From Okapia johnstoni (taxonomy: Eukaryota > Chordata > Mammalia > Artiodactyla > Giraffidae), in assembly GCA_024291935.2 (NCBI GenBank), contig CM044320.1, positions 55,060,001-55,124,000 of the forward strand: a DNA stretch of 64,000 bases, written 5' to 3'. This document shows positions 61,101 to 64,000 of the stretch, one piece after another. The position numbers and the translations under genes are program-made. The first letter of the stretch is position 1, and every line of letters starts with the position of its first letter. The notes under the pieces were generated by a model, which did not search any database, was not told the origin of the DNA, and saw only the letters and a program-made list of their open reading frames with translations.

Positions 61101-61600
61101 TGTCTCATTACACAGTTTACTTAAGAGGCATACATCAATTGTATTTCCAGCATCTATATAATAAGAACACTTCTCTATCACAAAGTATCTTTTTTTCTAA
61201 ACCTTTAGCAAACATATTTTGACCTCTTATTTTCCATGAAAGGACAGTTAAACATTTTCTTATTCAGAGAAGAATTCCTTTAGGGTTTTTTTTCATTTTT
61301 TTTTAAGCTCTTCTATGACTTCATTGCTGTTTGGGTTTGGAATCATTCTTTCCAAGGGGCCAAGATCTTCCTCACTCCTGAGCATCTAAGTGTATGATTT
61401 TTCTGACCTTTTGCTCTTCGTGTCTCCCTGCAGCCATATGTGTCATTGTCTCAGCAAATGGCACCACCTAGTCCAAGCAGCAGTACCCCTAACAGCAGCA
61501 GTGGGAGCACTGCACATGACCAGCTGAGTAAGACCAACCTCTACATCCGGGGATTGCAGCCAAGCACTACTGACCAGGACCTAGTGAAGTTGTGTCAGTC
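28120..61600 (+). CDS. RBMS2: RBMS2, RNA-binding motif single-stranded interacting protein 2, first two coding exons (3' part outside window)
   Basis: Coding exons 28,120-28,185 and 61,434-61,600 join in frame (66 + 167 nt, 77 codons plus two bases). The protein begins [20 protein letters not shown], the RBMS2-specific N-terminus, which rules out RBMS1 and RBMS3. Next come a Gln/Ser/Pro-rich linker ([19 protein letters not shown]) and the start of RRM1, with RNP2 motif LYIRGL at residues 58-63. The rest of RRM1, RRM2 and the C-terminus lie beyond 64,000. RBMS proteins bind A/U-rich RNA and single-stranded DNA and act in post-transcriptional control. Intron 1 is 33,248 bp. Against the human protein as I recall it, differences include Lys18 for Arg, Ser28 for Ala and Ser66 for Gly. 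Confidence 0.96.
28186..29224 (+). other. RBMS2 intron 1, 5' part
   Basis: Unique-looking intron sequence without recognised repeats. It could contain intronic enhancers, but no motif is decisive. Confidence 0.5.
29225..29460 (+). mobile_element. Bov-tA SINE with (CA)n tail
   Basis: TTCCCTGGGGGCTCAGACAG head to GACACAACTGAGCAACTAAC, followed by a CACACACGCACAC tail. Confidence 0.9.
29794..29999. mobile_element. hAT-type non-autonomous DNA transposon (190 bp) with 8-bp duplication
   Basis: Terminal inverted repeats CAGGGGTCCATAACC (29,802) and GGTTGGGGACCACTG (ending 29,991) flank a 190-bp body. The flanking 8-mers TTGTAGGG and GTGTAGGG match at 7 of 8, the size expected of hAT transposition. 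An ancient mammalian MITE. Confidence 0.85.
30941..31062 (+). mobile_element. CHR-type SINE
   Basis: GGGGACTTTCCTGGCAGTCC ... TTCAGTCCCTGGTCAGGGAAC ... AAAACAAAAAAA tail. Confidence 0.85.
31063..31960 (+). other. RBMS2 intron 1, no feature recognised
   Basis: AT-rich, with a GT/GGGG-rich patch at about 31,715-31,750. Confidence 0.5.
31962..32120 (-). mobile_element. CHR-type SINE with short target-site duplication
   Basis: TTTTTTGGCCACACTGTGTG ... CCACTGGACTGCCAGAGAATTCCCTGG. GAACTTTTA occurs on both sides. Confidence 0.82.
32418..32605 (-). mobile_element. Bov-tA SINE
   Basis: GTTAGTTGCTCAGTCATGTC ... CAGGGATCAAACCTGAGTC ... CTGCATTGCAGG. Confidence 0.88.
32856..32985 (+). mobile_element. 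CHR-type SINE
   Basis: GGGACTTCCCTGTTGGACC head, GGTTTCAGTCCTTGGTGAG, ending GTGTGGCCCCAAAAAG. Confidence 0.84.
33694..33800 (+). mobile_element. CHR-type SINE inside L1
   Basis: GGGACTTCCCTGAAATTCC ... ATGGGTTTGATCTTTACTTG ... GATGTGGCCAAAAAAAG. Similar AGTAGTAGG/AGTAATAGG flanks. Confidence 0.82.
33889..34095. mobile_element. Tigger-type (TcMar) MITE inside L1
   Basis: Opens TTTGACCCTTGAACATCGCGG and contains 'aaaatccacacgtaagtgg', both typical of Tigger-derived short elements. It closes near 'tcctcaaggatcaga'. Assignment by pattern. Confidence 0.65.
34331..34513 (-). mobile_element. CHR-type SINE with target-site duplication
   Basis: AAGTTGTTATTTT precedes the element and is repeated at 34,501-34,513. 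The body reads TTGGTTGTGCTGGGTCTTC ... CCACTGGACCACCAGAGAAG. Confidence 0.88.
34961..35256 (-). mobile_element. BOV-A2 SINE with 12-bp duplication
   Basis: GTTATATATACT is found on both flanks. The element reads (CTG)-CTACTGCTAAGTCGCTTCAG ... TTGCCTTCTCC. Confidence 0.9.
35354..35750 (+). mobile_element. BovB LINE 3' end
   Basis: Encodes YGYESW-like text, then [20 protein letters not shown] ... [18 protein letters not shown] and ends in AACTGAACTGAAACTGA. Small deletions break the frame. Confidence 0.9.
35779..36108 (+). mobile_element. CHR-type SINE, long form
   Basis: GGGCTTCCCTGGTGGCTTTAT head, GGTTTGATCCCTAATCC, CAACTACTAAG body, ending CATAGCCAAAAATGAATAAA. Confidence 0.85.
36300..36495 (+). 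repeat. MIR SINE
   Basis: 'aatttaatcctcatgacag ... tttcacagatgagaaaaag ... gggatttgaactcagatcg' is in MIR order. Confidence 0.75.
36814..36920 (+). mobile_element. CHR-type SINE
   Basis: GAATTCCCTGGTGGTCCATTGG ... ATAGTGTGGCCAAAAAAAT. Confidence 0.85.
36932..37142 (-). mobile_element. Bov-tA SINE
   Basis: CAATTGTGTCTTGATTCTTTG ... TTCCAGGCAAGAATACTGG ... CCACTGTGCCTCCTTGG. Confidence 0.85.
37240..38335 (+). repeat. Ancient L2 LINE, interrupted by Bov-tA
   Basis: 'aggactcagtccttgagtttc', 'agtctcatagctttaaatat' and 'tggttatcagacatttcaaattta' follow L2 consensus order on the plus strand. Confidence 0.65.
37696..37912 (+). mobile_element. Bov-tA SINE
   Basis: GGGCTTCCCAGGTGGCTCAG head to GACATGACTGAAGCGACTTA. 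Confidence 0.9.
38341..38555 (-). mobile_element. BOV-A2 SINE, 5'-truncated
   Basis: (CTG)n-CTAAGTCGCTTTAGTCATG, complete first monomer, second monomer ending at GCAGCCTACCAG. Confidence 0.88.
39868..40183 (-). mobile_element. CHR-type SINE
   Basis: TTTTTGGCTGTGCTGGGTC ... CCAGGGATCAAATCCATG ... CCACTGAGCCACCAGGGAAG. AAAATTTTTAAA-like repeats flank it. Confidence 0.88.
40217..40437 (-). mobile_element. Bov-tA SINE
   Basis: GCTAAGTTGCTTCAGTCATG ... CCAGGGATTGAACCCACATC ... GCCACCTGGGAAACCCC. Confidence 0.88.
40514..40772 (+). mobile_element. CHR-type SINE
   Basis: GGGGCTTCCCTAGTGGTCCAG head, CAACTACGAAGCCC body, GCACAGCCAAAAATAAATAAG tail. Confidence 0.88.
42011..42285 (-). mobile_element. 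BovB LINE, short 3' end
   Basis: TTCAGTTTAGTCCAGTTGCTC ... GTCCATCGAGTCAGTGATG ... CATCAATCCTTCCAGTG. Confidence 0.9.
42601..42739 (+). mobile_element. Bov-A/Bov-tA fragment with target-site duplication
   Basis: GGCAACCTACTCCAGTATAC ... GACACGACTGAGTGACTAAC, flanked by AGGACTTATTAT on both sides. Confidence 0.87.
43498..43702 (-). mobile_element. CHR-type SINE, tRNA-like head missing
   Basis: TTTTTTTGACTGCAGTGGGTC ... TTGCTCTGTGGCATGTGGGAT. The right-hand tRNA-derived part is absent. Confidence 0.8.
44420..45292 (+). repeat. Ancient L2 LINE 3' end
   Basis: 'ttgcagtgacctcctaattg', 'ttaaatgtcacctttccgac', 'gacacagtgcctggtactc' and the terminal 'attgaacgaatgaatgtg' are in L2 3' order. Confidence 0.75.
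45326..46641 (-). mobile_element. BovB LINE, 1.3 kb 3' part with RT remnants
   Basis: The minus strand encodes '[20 protein letters not shown]', then [17 protein letters not shown]. After a break comes a 230-codon open stretch (46,028-45,336) with [20 protein letters not shown] and [19 protein letters not shown]. The YADD region is frameshifted. Confidence 0.92.
46650..46805 (+). repeat. MIR SINE fragment
   Basis: 'ttaatcctcacactaatcat ... cattttgcaggtaagtttaag ... aaagtcacacagctcacac'. Confidence 0.7.
46806..47622 (+). other. RBMS2 intron 1, unique-looking
   Basis: No repeat recognised. Several short ORFs run both ways, but none has coding character or splice context. Confidence 0.45.
47623..47920 (-). 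mobile_element. CHR-type SINE with TAGTAGATTTTT duplication
   Basis: TTTGGCTCTGTTGGGTCTTC ... CCAGGGATCGAACCATGTC ... CACTGGACTACCAGGGAAATCCC. TAGTAGATTTTT occurs on both sides. Confidence 0.88.
47925..48600 (-). mobile_element. L1 LINE 3' end
   Basis: 'ttaattgaaggataattgctttac', 'catcagcatgaatcaaccatagg', 'gctgagtaatattccattgta' and 'tcctcagggtatatatgcc' are the reverse complement of ruminant L1 3' sequence. Confidence 0.88.
48601..51950 (+). other. RBMS2 intron 1, 3.3 kb mostly unique
   Basis: No young repeats recognised. A roughly 35-bp motif near 48,590 recurs near 49,973. The segment about 51,190-51,640 has the look of an old interspersed repeat, but I cannot name it. No exon supported. 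Confidence 0.45.
51955..52201 (-). mobile_element. CHR-type SINE
   Basis: TTCTCAGTTGTGGTGAGTAGG ... GGGGATCGAACTCGTGTCC ... CCACTGGACCGCTGGGGAAG. Confidence 0.87.
52205..52995 (-). repeat. L1 LINE 3' region
   Basis: 'aactttattgagatataattc', 'cttcatataaatggaatcata', 'ttcatccatttatcagttgat' and 'ccagagcagctgcatcctttt' are reverse-complement L1 3' text. Confidence 0.8.
53205..53430 (-). mobile_element. Bov-tA SINE with TGGCTTCTT duplication
   Basis: GTGAAGTCACTCACTTGTCTC ... GGGATTGAACTCAGGTCTC ... GAGCCACCAGGGAATCCC. TGGCTTCTT on both sides. Confidence 0.89.
53431..54744 (+). other. RBMS2 intron 1, largely unique
   Basis: Contains a small MIR-like piece at about 53,870-53,935 and the odd SINE scrap at 54,141-54,175. 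No exon seen. Confidence 0.5.
54092..54186 (+). mobile_element. BOV-A2 3'-end scrap with chimeric 5' sequence and 11-bp duplication
   Basis: AGCAAGTAACT at 54,092-54,102 is repeated at 54,176-54,186. Only 54,141-54,175 (GCACAGAGTCGGACACGACT...) is SINE. The preceding 38 bp are not. Confidence 0.65.
54745..55053 (+). mobile_element. BOV-A2 SINE with about 16-bp duplication
   Basis: GGTAACCTGTTGCCCA (left) and AGTAATCCGTTGCCCA (right) flank a two-monomer element ending TTAGCAGCAGCAGCA. Confidence 0.92.
55161..56116 (-). mobile_element. BovB LINE 3' part with long intact ORF and duplication
   Basis: From the (TTCAG)n tail at 55,172 back to 56,105. The minus strand is open for 261 codons (56,112-55,327) covering [24 protein letters not shown] ([19 protein letters not shown]) and the C-terminus. 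AGTGCAGTATT (55,161-55,171) and AGTGCAATATT (56,106-56,116) flank it. 5'-truncated, no endonuclease domain. Confidence 0.93.
56360..57874 (-). pseudogene. DTD2P: DTD2 processed pseudogene (retrocopy), full length with UTRs
   Basis: DTD2 is a D-aminoacyl-tRNA deacylase-family proofreading enzyme. The minus strand at 57,817-57,311 aligns to all 168 codons plus stop with no introns: [90 protein letters not shown] and THLIEF-stop. Disabling changes are ATG to ACG at the start, a 1-nt deletion near 57,683 giving a stop, and a 1-nt insertion in the A7 run at 57,434-57,440. A 57-bp 5' UTR (57,818-57,874), a 3' UTR with AATAAA at 56,399-56,394 and a short poly(A) remnant (56,363-56,360) complete the mRNA copy. 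The 16-bp duplication CTGCAAGTTTGAATTT flanks it at 56,344-56,359 and 57,875-57,890. Clearly LINE-mediated; not functional as DTD2. Confidence 0.94.
56592..56743 (-). mobile_element. Bov-A SINE inside the DTD2 retrocopy 3' UTR
   Basis: CTGCTGCTAAGTTGCTCCAG ... TTGCCATTTCCTTCTC, flanked by CCTGTATCAACT at 56,592-56,603 and 56,732-56,743. Confidence 0.9.
57905..58200 (+). repeat. L2 LINE fragment
   Basis: 'tcctaattagtctcactacc' and 'tatcatgtcatttctcagct' resemble L2. Diverged. Confidence 0.5.
58201..59000 (+). other. RBMS2 intron 1, no feature recognised
   Basis: A/T-rich runs near 58,615-58,650. Otherwise nothing supported. Confidence 0.5.
59005..59131 (-). mobile_element. CHR-type SINE
   Basis: GCTGGGGCGTGAGGGTGCTGC ... 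AACCAGAGATTGAACCCAGC ... CCACTAGACCTCCAGGGAATTCCC. Confidence 0.84.
59132..60089 (+). other. RBMS2 intron 1, no feature recognised
   Basis: No repeats or exons identified by eye. Confidence 0.5.
60088..60305 (-). mobile_element. BOV-A2 SINE, 5'-truncated, with TAAGCCAAG duplication
   Basis: (CTG)n-CTAAGTCGCTTCAGTCG ... CTTAGCGACCCCATGGAC, with TAAGCCAAG on both sides. Confidence 0.9.
60371..60580 (+). mobile_element. Bov-tA SINE
   Basis: GGGCTTCCTCAGTGGCTCAAC head to GAGTCGGACATGACTTAGTAAC. Confidence 0.9.
60581..61433 (+). other. RBMS2 intron 1, 3' end
   Basis: AT-rich. It ends in the pyrimidine-rich acceptor CTTTTGCTCTTCGTGTCTCC-CTGCAG. Confidence 0.6.
61434..61600 (+). CDS. RBMS2: RBMS2 second coding exon (linker and start of RRM1)
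   Basis: Acceptor CTCCCTGCAG and donor GTAAGT. Encodes [20 protein letters not shown] ... [20 protein letters not shown] ... KLCQ, plus TC of a split codon. No start codon is needed; the phase joins exon 1 exactly. Confidence 0.96.
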
Positions 61601-62290
61601 GTAAGTTGGGGCACATGTGGATAGGTTTCCAGGGACAGTACAGATTTGGTGATGCTGGCTTCTTACCAGATACTGTTATCCTGAAATGCAGTATTATTTT
61701 GCTTCTACCCCTATAGTCACAAGGTTTCTCAGCAACCCCTCCTAAAGAAATTCTATGTACTGCCAATATATAAAACTTTCATGGGTTTCTCTGAGGAAAG
61801 CCAGATCAGGCTGACCTGGAAAGCCTAGTTAGTATATGAGTTTGTTTGCAGCATGTATCCAGAACTGATGGTATTAGTGGAAAGATTTCTATCCTTACAC
61901 CTTGAATAGAAATGCTCAATATCTCTAAAGATATCGATCAGAAGATAGAGTTGGCAGTGAGGATAGAAGAACGTGGGACTAAATTATGCTCTTAGGAGAG
62001 ATTCTGTTGCTAGAGATATTTCCAGGGACCCAGAGGGGCCCTCAAACTAGTGGATAAAGAAGAATATGAAGAAAGAGTTGTCACCCCCTGGTACTTACCC
62101 CCTAAAGATCTTTGGGGTTCTTTTGCATAGACTTGAGTCATGAGGTAGAGATAACTACCATGGAATTAGCCCAGTTAGGAAAGCTGGAAAAATTGCAAGA
62201 ATGCAGAGATGCTAGCTCAATTCTATGTAGCAGAAAAATATGTGTTTCAGATCATTTATGTGGGGGAGTGATTAGAGGCTGGTAGGATGG
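61601..62290 (+). other. RBMS2 intron 2, no feature recognised
   Basis: Unique-looking intron sequence. Confidence 0.5.
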
Positions 62291-62314
62291 GAGTACTAAC
62301 AGGGAAGGAGAAAT

Positions 62315-62560
62315 CGAGTTTATTTATTTGGGTGTGCCAGGTCTTGGTTGTGGCAAGCAGGATCTTCATTGCAGCACACGGGGTCTTTAGTTGCAGCACA
62401 GGTTCTCCAGTTGTGGCTTGTGGGCTCAGTGGTTGCAGCACTCAGGCTTAGTTGCTGTGATGAGGAATGTGGGATCTTAGTCCCCTTACTAGGGATCAAA
62501 GCCATGTCCCCTGCATTGGAAGGTGGATTCTTAACCTCTGGGCCACCAGGGAAGTCCATA
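62315..62560 (-). mobile_element. CHR-type SINE
   Basis: TTTATTTATTTGGGTGTGCCAGG ... AGGGATCAAAGCCATGTCC ... TCTGGGCCACCAGGGAAGTCC. Confidence 0.88.
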
Positions 62561-63180
62561 AATTTACCATTGTTTAAAACTGTTGAAATATAACAAGCAT
62601 ACAGAAAAGTATACAAATCATAAGTGCTTATAGAACAGTGAATTTTCATAAGGTGAACCCATCCTTGTAAGAGTCCCTTGTAACGCAGATCAGTGGAACA
62701 TTATCAGCTCTTCAGAAGCCCAACTCCCTATGACAATCTCTCTCCTACTGTCAACGGTATCTACTGTTTGACCTCTAAACGATTAATGTGGCTTGTTTGA
62801 ACTTCATATAAATATAATGATATAGCACATACCATTTTATGTCTAGTTTCTTTTTCTCAGTGTTGTTTGTGAAATGCATCCACATTGTTGCTTGTAGCAA
62901 AACTTTGTTCATTCTTCTTGCTTTCTAGAATTCCATCATAGGAATATAGCACAGTTTATTTATTTGTTCGACTGTTGCTGGATGTTGGGTTGGTTTCTAG
63001 TGTGTGACTGTTATAGATATGAATAGTGCTGCTGTGAATTTGTGCAAGACTTTTGTTGCATGTGTATATACATTTATGTTGGTTATAGACCTAGGAGTAA
63101 AGTTGCTAAATCATAGGATATACATTTGTTCAGCTTTTGTAGATACTAGTAAACAATTTTCTGAAGTGGTCAAACTGACA
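62561..63180 (-). repeat. L1 LINE 3' region
   Basis: 'aacaagcatacagaaaagtatac', 'cttcatataaatataatgata' and 'tgaatagtgctgctgtgaatttg' match reverse-complement L1 text. Confidence 0.75.
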
Positions 63181-63491
63181 CAAATTCCCTTAACAGTAAT
63201 ATGCATGTGCCAGCTGTCCCAAATCCTGGAGAGGCTGAACATCCTTCCCCCAGAATGTATGAGGCCTCAGAGGTACTCTGTAAATCGCCTGGTCTTCTGA
63301 AGTCGTGGTTTTGGAATTCTTTTTGCACCAGGCTGCACAGAATCAGTCTCTAAAGGCTGGATATGTGTATAACACTGGATCCTTTACCTTGGCTTACCTT
63401 GTTGGAAAGGTATTTAAATGAACTTAGGGGACTTAGTCTAGTAATTTTTTGAGAGAATAGGAATTGGCCAGAATGTTTTCAGGAGACATAA

Positions 63492-63650
63492 GAGACATGG
63501 GTTTGATCCCTGGGTTGGGAAGATCCCCTGGAGGAGGGCATGGCAACCCACTCCAGTCTTCTTGCCTGGAGAATCCCCGTGGACAGAGGAGCCTGGCAGG
63601 CTACAGTCCATGGGGTCGCAAAGAGTCGGACACGACTAAAGTGACTTAGC
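63492..63650 (+). mobile_element. Bov-tA SINE, 5'-truncated
   Basis: ATGGGTTTGATCCCTGGGTTG ... GAGTCGGACACGACTAAAGTG. Confidence 0.89.
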
Positions 63651-64000
63651 ACATGAAGGAAAAGAGTACTATATCAATCTAGTTCCTTGATTTCTCTACC
63701 CTTTGTTTCTTGGACTAAATATAGTATGCTACGAAAATCAATTCTGTGACTCCACAAGACAGAGGAAATGCTCAATTCTATTTCACTATACTTTTAGGCT
63801 TTCATTTTGTCCTTACCAATAGTTGCCTTACCTTCTATTGTGTCTGAGGGATGAGAATAATCAGGGTCGGCATATAGGATGGGAGTAAGGAGCCCAAGGG
63901 GGGACCATAATTAGGAGTGTGGCAGAGAAAAAATAGGTGCTAGATGAGTTATGACGAAAGGGAAGCTGAGAAGAGCAGGTGGGTGGAACCCTCACAGGCA
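63651..64000 (+). other. RBMS2 intron 2, right edge of window
   Basis: Nothing recognised. RBMS2 exon 3 is not reached. Confidence 0.5.

Noticed and set aside
1..64000. CRISPR arrays, phage, bacterial operons or toxin systems
   Set aside because: The window is vertebrate nuclear DNA; repeats are SINE/LINE copies without regular spacers, and genes are intron-split.

Overview
This is ruminant (cattle-type) nuclear DNA. BovB (RTE) LINEs, Bov-tA and BOV-A2 SINEs and CHR-type tRNA-derived SINEs are scattered throughout, over an older mammalian layer of L1, L2, MIR, hAT and Tigger remnants. The two host genes match the GLS2-RBMS2 neighbourhood of human 12q13, which corresponds to cattle chromosome 5. 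I cannot tell cattle from yak, buffalo, sheep or goat by reading alone.

Layout. (1) 211-9,666, minus strand: GLS2, the mitochondrial liver-type glutaminase. Eleven consecutive coding exons can be placed to the base, with consensus splice sites and an unbroken reading frame. They encode residues 1-349 of about 602, and the 3' exons lie beyond the left edge. (2) About 9,650-10,400: a GC/CpG-rich promoter region upstream of GLS2 with CCAAT, GC-box and TATA-like elements. On the plus strand it contains a candidate divergent first exon ending in a strong splice donor at 10,377. (3) 10.4-28.1 kb: repeat-rich DNA with no recognisable protein gene. It holds a BovB element inserted into an older, opposite-strand BovB (15.2-18.8 kb), a solo ERV LTR (24 kb), a perfect 28-bp inverted repeat around a SINE scrap (26.3 kb) and a candidate untranslated exon (27,219-27,286). 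(4) 28,120-61,600, plus strand: the first two coding exons of RBMS2, a single-stranded-nucleic-acid/RNA-binding protein, separated by a 33.2-kb intron. The remainder, to 64,000, is intron 2. Intron 1 holds BovB, L1, L2 and SINE copies and a complete processed retrocopy of DTD2 (56,360-57,874, minus strand) with target-site duplication, polyadenylation signal and disabling mutations.

The two genes are divergently arranged and have unrelated biochemical roles: glutamine to glutamate in mitochondria, and RNA binding/post-transcriptional control. I see no operon, CRISPR array, phage or novel multi-gene system. The most interesting observations are the DTD2 retrocopy, the palindromic insertion at 26.3 kb, the 115-nt pure pyrimidine tract ending in AG just before the RBMS2 start codon, the candidate 5' exons linking the CpG region to RBMS2, and the nested BovB pair.
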